A stretch of 64,000 nucleotides of DNA from Vanessa cardui (Eukaryota > Arthropoda > Insecta > Lepidoptera > Nymphalidae). This document shows positions 47,001-56,705 of the stretch, in pieces; within the stretch, counting starts at the first letter, position 1, and each line of letters starts with the position of its first letter. The stretch is taken from assembly GCF_905220365.1 (NCBI RefSeq), contig NC_061127.1, positions 8,804,001-8,868,000 of the forward strand, read 5' to 3'. Both the position numbers and the translations under genes were made by a program. The notes beneath the pieces were generated by a model, which saw nothing but the letters and a program-made list of their open reading frames with translations, was not told where the DNA came from and made no database searches.

Positions 47001-47554
47001 GTTTTCAGTGCCTGAATTTTCTTCATTGAGGAAATTGGACTTGATTTTTCAGCGCCAAACATATTTGAACTTGATGAATTTGCACCACCACTTTGAATTT
47101 TACTTTTTCTTGACTGTTCCCCTTCTGTCTTTACAATTTTATTCATATCCAGCTTTTTACGTGACCGTTTCATTTTTATTTTCGAATTTCGTCAGAGCGT
47201 TACCTACCCAGCCAACACGTACGATCGCCGTACAACACTACGGCGCACTGAGCTGCGCGCGCGCCTCTCACCCGTGCGGTACGGCGTCAAGGTTACGGCA
47301 ACATACTCGCCGTATAGCACCAGTGATAAATATTTTTGGTTCTGTGCGTTACGGCAACATCATATGCCGTACTTCTTTTTTACAAAAATAAAACGTACTT
47401 GAAGAAAGCATGTCGGTAATATACTTATCTCTTTTGTATATGCACAGAAACTTATAAAATTCACACCGCACCGCGCGCAAAACAAGGACAACTGATTGCC
47501 GCATAGTTCGATAGTCAAATACGGCAAAATAGTGCTCGTAACGCGCGGAATGTG
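44070..47554 (-). mobile_element. Complete piggyBac-type transposon
   Basis: Bounded by TTAA target sites at 44066-44069 and 47555-47558. Terminal inverted repeats are CACATTGCGCGCGTTA on the left and CACATTCCGCGCGTTA on the right (reverse complement), 16 bp with one mismatch. The element is 3485 bp long and carries one intact transposase gene. Many copies of TACGGC/GCCGTA crowd both subterminal regions (44131-44371 and 47227-47526); they are probably transposase-binding sites. Confidence 0.95.
44549..47173 (-). CDS. piggyBac transposase, intact, with long acidic N-terminus
   Basis: An 874-residue uninterrupted ORF that cuts and pastes the element at TTAA. Residues 1 to about 410 are Ser/Asp/Glu-rich and low in hydrophobics. 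The conserved DDE_Tnp_1_7 region spans about 412-775. It carries Asp554 (MVIDETMIPWKGR), Asp631 (LVADNFYTS) and Asp739/Asp742 (KKGVDFSDQM), matching the family's catalytic aspartates. A cysteine-rich zinc-binding end follows, with Cys817, 829, 832, 856, 859, 864 and 867 plus His residues. The T. ni piggyBac protein is about 594 residues; the excess lies in the N-terminal region. No frameshift or stop, so this copy may be recently active or domesticated; the intact terminal repeats favour a mobile copy. The basic start MKRSRKKLDM may serve nuclear import. Large antisense frames are shadows. Confidence 0.96.
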   Translation of the reverse strand: MKRSRKKLDMNKIVKTEGEQSRKSKIQSGGANSSSSNMFGAEKSSPISSMKKIQALKTVTINKARNKCNNIRTEKDSAQTCSSEKDCAQKPILNDSNSIFISPLTNKEFRILDQPSNDIKKVDSDSISLDNISMSNLIPPLESTFNSELLNELLSTPRTKNSRKDFSLLNTPTSGNTDGYIQVHKTLLSSAKRKNVVITEYNEVDSDNDSEFSTKVSKHLKVKSGFKDGDFKQYTGNEDSFKSNHDIENILTHHKIPNIEDEQSDDDLIFDLTPKRTLVKADKGRAQSNPPILEQEIIADLESRKEQPDLVVPEDIENSEMQPSLDVNVNIVSCSSNISSIEDSSSDLENGHDSDTFDEIYDTESESNTSCIEIEDNDRELEEQWADISDRDPTNFKQYSLKSEVNVPSNIQLNEPIDYYKLFVTNEVIEKMVEKTNDYATEYLNSYSIKPKSRLKNWVPTTVEEIERFLGVLMVMGTNKVPNMNLYWSKKKCYRNEYIVQAMPRDRFLLLLKFWHFSDNVDNGDKLYKIRNVLDILMKAFSRMIKPGRFMVIDETMIPWKGRLKFRQYIKNKAHKYGIKLYKLCTPEGYTCSVIIYTGKDEEKSGAGHAPDVVLKLIKNLVGEGRTLVADNFYTSVPLAEELLKKKTFICGTIRTNRKGLPKTITNTKLKKGQVIGSMNKKGVKIIKWMDKRPVTMITTVREHNATLKDTGKLSRVSKEPIVKPACVIMYNENKKGVDFSDQMTAYYSTLLRGLKWYRKLMMSLIFGTCLVNAWLVHKLKNVEQLPLISLLEVIIQSLTKLPFTDSSNNENKNRICHTLKKGEKYKKCHYCYKEMRKELTSRETDKKVKRVRTVCQECQKPMCLECYNKVHSN

Positions 47555-47558
47555 TTAA

Positions 47559-49849
47559 ATCATATATTTAACATTTACAATTACAACTACTAATTATTTT
47601 CTCTTTACATAGAGTAAGGCTTTCTTTTTAACAAAGATAACCCACAATAAGGTAAGGGTAACCAGTGATTCTGCCTAAAATGTATAGCAGATGAAAATCA
47701 CTGTTCCCTTAAGACATCCATATTGTAATGTTCCAAAAACATGGAAGCTGGATAAACAATTCACAATCTTGCACAAAAGGGAATGACAAAAAAAATACGC
47801 GCCAGTGATACTACAGCCAAAAGTTGAGGGAGTGTTAAATATAGTCAAAGGAATTCAGATTGATTTGATATCTTATATAGTCTAAATTGCTTAAGTTTAA
47901 CTAAGTCATCCCACAAGTGACTTCAATATATATACATATATATACCCGAGCTTAATACAAAGTGTAAAACTGTTCAGGTGTGAAGTACCGCTTCACCTTA
48001 TATAGGATGCCAAGTTTTACAGCAGCGGCTTTTGATTTGATTTTGATTGACTTCTAAACCAGCCTTTATCTATATAGCCTATAACGTATATGTTACTGGT
48101 TACTAAATTATAAAGCTGCAGATATCAAGAGTTCGAATCTCTTCCCATACAAATAAAATGTTAATGAGTTTTTCTGTCAGTATCAGGCCGCACAGTGGCC
48201 CTAAGGTCGTGATCGTAATTACAAAAACTAGAAAACTGTTTTAGTAAGTATGTGTACGTTGGCATAAATTTCAAAGGTGTGCATTATAATATTCTATGTA
48301 TGTATATACATACAGTTACAGTACAGTAATGCAGAGGTGTACATTGTCACTGTAAGTAATTTTAACCATTAAAATATGTGCCTGTAGTTACACTGGCTCA
48401 ATTTGCAACAATACGAAGTTAAGTGCTGTTTGGCAGTAGAATGAGTTTTTGTTTAGTGAAGTTGTTTCGTTTGACAACTTTTAAGACTTTGTATGGAGGA
48501 TTTATATTTTTGTGCTAGATAATCCATTTTCATTATTAATTCTTTCAAATAATAGCAACACCGAGGTTTTACACAAAAAAAATGTTTTGCACACCAACGT
48601 AACTCTCTTTGAAAACATATTTTTATGAATGACAAAGCATACCAAGGCACATGTTTGCTAAATTTCAAGTCTATAGTGTTTATATGTTACTAACCTTTGG
48701 AGGTTTTATTGTATGCCCGTACTTGAGAGTAATCTTTCATTATCATTTTATTTTAAAAATATTTTATAGTTTTTTATGAAACGTCTCTTTGATGATTCAC
48801 TTTGAAGGGAATATGTCTTTTATTGTTGTAGTTATATCTTGAATTTCGAAAAATCGTAATTGACATAATATCATTTCGTATCCGCATTACTGTTTGTATA
48901 AAAATAAAACATTATTATTTAAATTTGACGCGTCAGTTAGCTAATGTAATTACAGGTACAAGCGTTGTAGCATCTTAATTGCTATTGTTGGCAGCGTATT
49001 GGCATTAGTGCGACGTATTTCGTATAATGCCTGTTTTTAGCAGGGGAACCATTACCCAATATAAGACACATGAGCCCGTCTGTTTGTTTAAATACATAAA
49101 AAAGAGTGCTACAGAAAGACTGCCATATTAAAACCTACATAGTGGTGCTTGCACAAAGCCCAACAACTAAATAAAGATCAATCTTTTTCATGGAAGATGG
49201 AAGATTACCCACTGGCGATATACCAGACGTAATATTTGCTAGGTAATGTTTCGTGTGCTCGTAGGCTATTTACTAATATGTTATTTATTAATATGTTTTT
49301 TTTTTCTCGCAGAAATGTTTTATAGAATATAAAATATGAAATTTATCTTGTAAATTAATTAAATGTCAATTGCTTCTTAATATGTACTTGATTATGTAGT
49401 GTATATTTGTAAAAATCTAAAAGACTTTGTATAAATTGGGTCAAATATACTATAAGTACTAGGAACACGCTTAAAGTAATTAATAATGTTATCCGACTAC
49501 AAAGGTTTAATAATTATTTTGGAATTTTTTAATAATACCCCAGAAAATATTCACAATAAAGTCATTGCAAAGTTTAATTTTTTAGGTAGGTTTTTGTATT
49601 AAAAACTATATTATAAAAATAAATATTTCTTAGATGATAACACACTATAATCCTTGGAATGAGAGATGGCTTCCAGGACGTTTCAAAGAAAAATATGAAC
49701 ACTATAAATTAAAAAAAAGTGATGCGGTTCTTTATAATATCTGTGATGAAAATACATGACTAATATTCCTATGTTCAACGTAAAATACTTACGTAACTAA
49801 CGTCCTCTAACGTTCTCTTCTATGTAACTACTGTGTAACTGCAATATTT
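47559..49849. other. Gene-free region right of piggyBac
   Basis: No supported exon. A B-box-like stretch (AGAGTTCGAATCTCTTCCC, about 48130) may be the remnant of another tRNA-derived SINE or a LINE tail. Otherwise AT-rich sequence. Confidence 0.45.
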
Positions 49850-50325
49850 ACAATATACCCGTAGTAGACATGGTCTGGAACTATTTCGTTCAGAACTCCG
49901 TTCTGGATATTTTAGGGTCTTCAGCAATTTAGGGGCTGTGAAACCACCTTGTCTCACCCCTCAATGCATATGGATAGGCCCCGACTGCTTATGAATCGAT
50001 TTCACATCGTTGTAAGGAATTTAGAAGAGTTCTTGTTCAATAGAATTAAAAATCTTCTCATTCCACGAAGCTAAGCACAGGGGCTGATTATACTCCTCTG
50101 TCTTCTGTATAATCTGTGGCAGTCTGAATGCGGTTTATTGTCCCGTATCCTTCGAGACCCGGCCTGTTCCGGGCTTTGAAACTCGTCAAGTCTAAGCGTG
50201 AGACGATTTGTGATGAGCTTGGAAAATAGCTTATAGACATGGTTCAACAGGGAATTCGGTAGGTTGTTTTTAAAAGTGTTTTTGTATCCTTTTTTGAAGA
50301 ACAACGACAAAACTCAATATAATCA
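49850..50325 (-). pseudogene. Decayed RTE-like reverse transcriptase fragment
   Basis: On the minus strand the frame 50310-50071 reads LFFKKGYKNTFKNN, HVYKLFSKLITNRLTLRLDE and FQSPEQAGSRR. This matches the conserved fingers/palm start of RTE-type non-LTR reverse transcriptases. Further on, near 49900-49960, another frame gives GVRQGGFTAPKLLKTLK, like the later GVRQGD...SPKLF motif. The catalytic block between them is missing or scrambled, so this is a dead, internally deleted piece. Confidence 0.75.
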
Positions 50326-51230
50326 AATAATATATAATTAACACTTCTGTATCGTCTTTCCTGACAAGGTTTAAAATTTATAATTTAACATCTGTTGTGG
50401 TTTTAACTCCTTTGAATTGTTTCTAACAAACTTCTAATAAACGCGAAATAAAGTTTATTTGTCGTGACTAATTGACTGAGTATATCGAAATTTAGCCTAC
50501 ATGTTAGAGGTTCAGAAAAAGAAAGAGTACCTTACTCATGTCTGATTTCCTTCCTCTAACACGGACGCTAACGCAGTAACAACAAGTTATATTATAGCTT
50601 AGTTCATATATAAGGAACATAATAGCTAGTAAATTGTAAGTAGAACAAAATAGTACTTAAAAAAACTAACACCTAATACAACTTAAACTGATGTCAAAGT
50701 TTCCGGGATTAAAAGGTTGTATGCGTGTTATTTCATGTCAAAACGAATTTATACACTTAATCTGATTTACGGATCAACGTGTGTACTGTGGTTTAAAACG
50801 TATGATGTCATATTTTTTATACATAACAGAAAAAAAATATGTACATACCTATCAGAATTTAAAGACATCCAACGAATGTTATATTTGGTGTTTGTTTGAG
50901 CATTTCGTTGAATTTCGTTTTAATCCGATCATCCGGTTTAGCGTGAAGAGCGAATCGCAGAATTAGGCATCATTGCCAGTATTGAAATGAATAATCTGTG
51001 TTATTTCATTGTACATGACATCTGCATACCGAATTTTATAATTTGAACAGTATTTCCATTTAGCTCGACGTTAATAAGACAACGCTATAGATCTATAAAT
51101 TTTACTTGAACATTTTACTGAAATAAAGAGTGGTCAATGATACATACCAAAGGCTTTGTTACTGAAAGAAAGATAGACTAACGGATATACTAAATAATTT
51201 CTAATATAAGTTGCGATAGGAATAATAGCA

Positions 51231-51484
51231 GTTTCACCCGCACCACTTTGATGTCCGAAAATCAACAACAACACGATTAGACATTTTTGCCTCGCACAAC
51301 TACTTTGTGGAATCAGCTTTCGAAGGCTATTTTTCCGAACCGCTACGACATGGGAACCTTAAAGAAAAGAGCGTACTCCTTCCTTAAAGGCCGACAACGC
51401 ACCTGCAAGCCTCCAGCAAGGCAATGGTAGTCACTTTCCATCAGGTGAGCCTCCTGCTCGTTTATCACTTATGTCATAAAAAAA
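51231..51484 (+). mobile_element. 5'-truncated copy of the 56.7-kb LINE
   Basis: GTTTCACCCGCACCACTTTG, GATGTCCGAAAATC, GAACCGCTACGACATGGGAA and GTAGTCACTTTCCATCAGGT reproduce the last 250 bases of the element at 56706-60055 with scattered changes and a small deletion before the stop. It ends in a short A run. Same orientation as the full copy 5 kb downstream. Confidence 0.88.
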
Positions 51485-51949
51485 GTAAATTTGTAAAGTT
51501 TCCAGGTGAACACCTTTTGCAAGAATATTATGGAAAACTCTGCGCACACGCTTTTATACAGTCCTGTATTATAGTCAACTAGCCGTGAGGCGACTACTTC
51601 TTATCGATAATTGCAAACGTCAGATCTAAGAACTGGAGAAATATATACCAATTAGTCAGGTAAAACGGAGTAAAGCTTTTTTGCTCATTGAATGGTCGTT
51701 TTCATCTACTGTCTATGTTATCGAGATGTTTTATTAGAGGATGGCATGGTATGGTTATGTGCGTCTGAACATAATTAATCTGCCCATGTACGAAAAATCT
51801 ATAATTAGTCTATTATATATAAGATATTAGTTTTATGAGGTTTATTAATACGTATAACATTATTAAGGAGTTGCTATTAAAATAATTGCTTAAACAGGAC
51901 CGAGACATATTCATTTATGTACATCTACTTAATGCATATTTGATATATT

Positions 51950-52665
51950 ACAGTAGTATACCTAGTTTTCAATGGTGAACAGTGAAGACAGTTGCAGGTT
52001 GGCGGCACGGCGCAGTTCGCGCAGCCGCGGCGTCGATACGCGCACCGGTCTGACGTCGCCGCGGGCTATGGACACGCGCACTCGCGTCCTTGCTGCTGTC
52101 GTTCGGTCACAGAGCGCTTCGGGACGCATGTTCCTCGTCCTCTTAGTGACATTACTGACGACCTCTATATCTGTGACGTGATATCTTGATTAATTGTTTT
52201 GTCTTATGTGAAATGGACATATATCAATAAACAGTTTAGTGTTAAAAAAGGAGTTCCAAATGTAAATCTAGTGAAAACAAACATCGTAAAGTGATATTAG
52301 CGCAGGCGCGCTTCTCGCGGACATGACGAAAGCGGCCATCTTGCTCGAGGACGCAGTTTCGCCTCGCCCAAGTGTACGAAATTAAACGAAACCTCGCCAA
52401 CAGGATATTTCAGAAAGGAAGATGCGTCGCGGCACCGCCTTCGCGGTGGGAGCTCCCTGAGGCCGCACCGCTTCGCCGCTATCGATCCGGCGGGGCGCGA
52501 TGGCGCTCTCGGAGTGAATGCGGATATCGGGTCTGTGTCGCAGTTTCTGCGTGCTAGTGGAGCGCCAGTTAAGTGAGCGTGCTAAAGAGGTCACCCGGTA
52601 TGTGAAACATCGCGATATCTACAGAAGGGCGCGCGGGCGGCGGCGGGTCCGGTTGACCGCGCGCC
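51950..52665 (+). promoter_or_regulatory. CpG-rich promoter and 5' UTR region
   Basis: A sharp rise in GC and CpG density begins near 51990 and peaks at 52300-52665, directly ahead of the coding exon at 52666. GCGGCCATCTTGC at about 52332 matches the core of a YY1/Pho-type site (GCCATCTTG), often found near transcription starts. The start site itself could not be fixed. Overlapping short frames here are attributed to base composition. Confidence 0.5.
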
Positions 52666-53168
52666 ATGGGCGAGGAGTACGCGCGCTCCCCTTGCGAGCG
52701 CTTCCCGGCTGTGGGCGCGTTCAGCGTGGCGCCGCCGGAAAGGCTCAGCCCGCCGCCGCCCGCGCCAATACCGGATCGGTTTTCGGCGTCGCCGCGGCGG
52801 GTGCGTCGGAGTGCAGAAGTCGAGCGTGCACGAAGACCTCGATATGTGCCACCCGCAGCCCACGTACCCGTCGAACGGTACGTGCCGCGACCTCCGGTCC
52901 CAGTGCGTCCACCACCACCAGTGTACTGTGGATTGGCGTGCAGGCCTCCTCCACCAGCATCACGCAAATGTTGCGGTCCCGCGTGCCGCGAGGATATAGC
53001 TGGTTCGCCACCCCCTCGTTACGTGGATTATGTTGGAGCTGCGGCCGCGCGCCGCCTTGCTTGCACGCCACCGCCGCCGCCACCTCCAGCCCTCCAGCTA
53101 CCCTGCGAGCAACAAGAACCCCCGTGTTGTGTGCAAGCTCGTCGTCGACCTCAGCCTCCGCATGATTG
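52666..53168 (+). CDS. First coding exon of an unidentified Pro/Cys-rich protein
   Basis: ATG at 52666 has a strong context (GCGCCATGGGC). The frame stays open for 167 codons to a consensus donor GTAAGT at 53169-53174, leaving two bases of a split codon. The peptide starts MGEEYARSPCERFP. It is dominated by proline runs (PPPP several times, one of seven), arginine, and repeated RYVP/RYVD-like steps. Cysteine pairs include YCGLAC, KCCGPAC and PPCC. No domain is recognised. A longer frame (52518-53165) overlaps in another phase but is Ser/Thr/Arg-rich without sense and does not use the donor. Later exons were not found in the remaining 10.8 kb, so the first intron is long. Given the GC bias, a partly untranslated exon is possible. 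Confidence 0.6.
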
Positions 53169-55970
53169 GTAAGTAAATAGTGGATATTTGTGATTATTTA
53201 TACCATTTACCTTATCCCATTAATAATACGGTTAATTCGAAGGACACACTAGATGATCTAGAAAAATGTATTGTTTATTAAACCAAAACAACTTAAGTAA
53301 AACATCATCGCTTATAAACATTTCAGTGTTTAATGAAAACATGTTGCCTTGATATGGTTGAGATAAAAGGGTTTAACGACGTGATGCCTGCCAAAAGGCG
53401 AGTATTGTAATTGCCTAATATTTCGTGGGTGGAATTGATAACGTTTGATTGATGACGGGATGGCATTTGGGTTAACGATGGCTACGTCGTAGTAGGATTT
53501 AAAAAATCTTTTAGCATGAAAATTTATTGGTAGACAAACATGAGAAACGTACCCTTAATATCTGTAGTTCAATCTCAAACCCAAGCGAAAACGAAATGTT
53601 CATATTCAATTCAAAGCAATCTGTTTGTTTTTTAATCGATACAATTGTTGGAAGACATTTTTAATAATAATTAAAAAACATACAACTATGTTAGAATTGT
53701 TCATTAAAATCTCTTTTTGACATTGATGTACTCTTTTATAAGTGAAGTAAAGAGTTAGTGAAGGTAATGAAAGTGAAGTGGATCATTTTTTTTTCTAGTG
53801 ATAAGCAACCACTGTTTCAAGTTTATTTATTCCATATTCCAGGAGTTACCCTCCTACGTGACATTGGCAAAATATGTCCCCTTGGTCCAAATAAAAAGAC
53901 GCGATTAAAAAAAGGCTTTCCCTCAATTTAATAGACTACGCTATCGGCGATAGATACAGACTATGAAATATAGAGAAGAATATTATATGTCCTAAGTATT
54001 ATACAGCAAGGATTAGATTATTAACTATGCTATGGCCCTAGTAACGATTATTACTTTTAGTAGTTTATTTTTATCACTAGCCCATCGCTCTTATCACTTG
54101 TATTATTAAACGAAGATAAGCGTTGGGTGTGTCAGTTACGTTTTGAGTGTAACTAACGTAGTTTAAATACATTAAAAAACGTTAAAAAGTGACCAGTGAG
54201 TTAACGTTGTATATACGTACGTGTAACTGTTAAATATATGTGATTCATAATACTTGTATATACTTGTGATGTGCGTTTTTATCTCATCAGTGCGAAAAAT
54301 GAAGTAGATTCAAAAACTAGGTTATGTCTGAAAAGTAAGTTGATGATTTAAGTATTTCAAATAACCTAAAAAAGTACAAGATCGATTGTTATTCGAATAA
54401 TCGCACTATATATGATTATTACATATATGTATATTTGTTATTTTTTTAATCTTTTGAGTATTATAAAATGAAAAACGCACGTATGTATATCCTTTATATG
54501 TCTTCTCGAGCAATGTTGTCAAAACATTATTTTAAAATATTAAAGTTGTGAGACAGTTTAGAAGTTTTATTTTAAGTTTGAATAAGTTATTTTTAAAGTT
54601 TCAAGAGAGAATAATTTATAAAGAGTTTATACACATCCTCGGTGGTTGTCAGTCTAACTTCTGTGGAAAAACATGATCGTGAAATTCTTATAACGTAATA
54701 TATGAATTTTGAGCATTATTTACTATTTTATTAAAAATATATATTTATTTCATTAGAGGTACTATACAGTATTAAATAAAATTGTCAGATATTGTGCGTA
54801 CTTTTTAATATTGGTTTATTATTTAATTACTAGCGACGTGTCCTGGCTTTATAACGGTGTTACGGTGTACAATACTCATACTAAATATACTTCATAACTT
54901 GCTTATTTACGACATTATATTAGAAACTTCCAAAATTATCAGTTTTTCTTAATATATTGTCCATGTACAAAATTATTTCTGTCGAATCACACTATCTATT
55001 AAAAAAACGCATAAATATCCGATGTATGTATTTTATTTTAAACATGTAAGCATACATTGAGACCGCCGTAAGCGACTTTGTTTTATTTATACTCTATACG
55101 TTTTATTTATACATGATAATGATTATCGTTATTTTAATAAAATATTTCCAAAAAAGTCCCACCATTTAACATAAATTATTCAATATTCATAGGTATCGGT
55201 GAACTTAAACTGAACCAGTTATTAATTTTCTTAAACCAAAAAGTTTGTGTGAAAGATTTCGTTTTCTTTATTAGACGTCAACGCATCTAATATAGCAAAA
55301 AAAATTATTTTATTTTGTAATAAAACGTTAATTTGAAAAAAATGTCTTTGGGTTTTTTTACTGAATTAACTGAGTTTTTGACAAGTTCGTTTAGACATTG
55401 GGTATGAAACATGATATTAAGGAATAGTTTTGTACTGATTACATAAGATCAAAAGGAAAACGAGAGTAGAAAAGGAAATAATATGTAAATAGTTATAAAG
55501 GCTTTCTATTTTCGTACTTGTTACAAGTTTGTTACACAATATGTTACAACCTTTTCCTCGAAGGGATTATGAACCTAACGAAATATAATTCTATATCTTT
55601 ATGTATACAACAAAGCAGATAATATTATGAAACTTTTTAACACCTTTTATTATATAGAGTTTGTATATTAAGTATCTAATATACATCTTAATAAAAAAGC
55701 ATGTAACCACAATTGGTTAGTCGTAAAAGGTAAGAGAAATAACTCTGAGTAAGGAAGCAAGGTGCGTGATTTATTGATAACGTTAGAGAAAAAATAGCTG
55801 AAGCAAAACAAGCGAATAAGGAAGATAAATGAATTACTTTCATAAAGCCTATTGTACGCAGTCTAGGTATTGAGGCGCCTTTTAGTTTCGGTCAATTACC
55901 CCACAGGTTGATTCGGGATGTATAACTCAGTAAAAACTGCCTGATATAATACAATACAATGTATGTTTTA

Positions 55971-56085
55971 TGCCGAGATGGTTAGAACCCAGTGGTTAGA
56001 ACGCTTGCATCTTAACCGATGATTGCGGATTCAAACCCAGGCATGCATGCCTGGGTTTGAACCGTGAATATTCATTGAATATTCA
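55971..56085 (+). mobile_element. Rearranged Metulj-like SINE head
   Basis: It contains GAGATGGTTAGAACCCAGTG, GTTAGAACGCTTGCATCTTA and ACCGATGATTGCGGATTCAA, then an inverted copy of its own B-box region. A duplicated TGAATATTCAT follows, then TTTGCTTAATTTG from the normal body. The tail of the SINE is not recognisable. Confidence 0.7.
56030..56061. repeat. Perfect 32-bp palindrome in a SINE
   Basis: Two 16-base arms, TTCAAACCCAGGCATG and its exact reverse complement, meet without a spacer. The left arm is the SINE B-box region; the right arm is an inverted copy of it. Confidence 0.92.
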
Positions 56086-56705
56086 TTTGCTTAATTTGCT
56101 GACCATTGCTAAATACACGGGAGATATTACTATAAACAGCACTATTTTCTCTCTTTCCAATGTGACGCTGTTTCAACTCAGCTGGACCGACATATTTATG
56201 TGCTTTCCGAAGCATGAAGGTTTTACATAAGATTTGTTTTTTCATTGTATCTCCATATACGTGCCTGTTTAAGTTGTATTATATTTTGTTTGTTTTGTTT
56301 TTTTATAATGTGCATGCGTTGTTATTGCCAGGTATTCGAAATCAAAATTATAAAAGAAAAAATTAAAGGAAGGCTTGACTACTGTTTATTTAGCCAGGAC
56401 TGTATATGTTAGCCGCTATTCCAATTCGGCAATCAAATAATTATTGTTTATTGCCGTCATTGGCGACTGGTTATAGTCAAAGCTGTCTGGTTTGGCTCTG
56501 TTTGAGACAAATGTTTGAAATTGCCATAGGGGTGTTTGTCGTGGTCGGGGTGTTTTTATTTGACTTTCCTGTTTCTGACATCTGGTAAAGTCTTTGCTAA
56601 TGAAGACTAGCAGATGTCTTTAATTGTTTGTAAATTATGATTGAAATTCAATAAAAATATACATCTTCGTGATTCAGTTCAAAAGTGGTATTTTCAAAAG
56701 TGGTA

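Larger units (their letters stand above)
53169..56705. other. Probable first intron of the 52.6-kb gene, left part
   Basis: It starts with the GTAAGT donor. No further exon was recognised. Contents are AT-rich sequence, a rearranged SINE piece at 55971-56085 and short frames without protein character (for example 56406-56588). Confidence 0.5.

Noticed and set aside
52518..53165. 215-residue plus-strand frame across the CpG island
   Set aside because: It overlaps the better-supported frame at 52666, which has the stronger ATG and runs into a consensus donor. The longer frame is explained by the lack of stop codons in GC-rich DNA.
55981..56040. Possible tRNA gene on the plus strand
   Set aside because: It is the tRNA-like head of a Metulj-like SINE and is interrupted by a palindrome.
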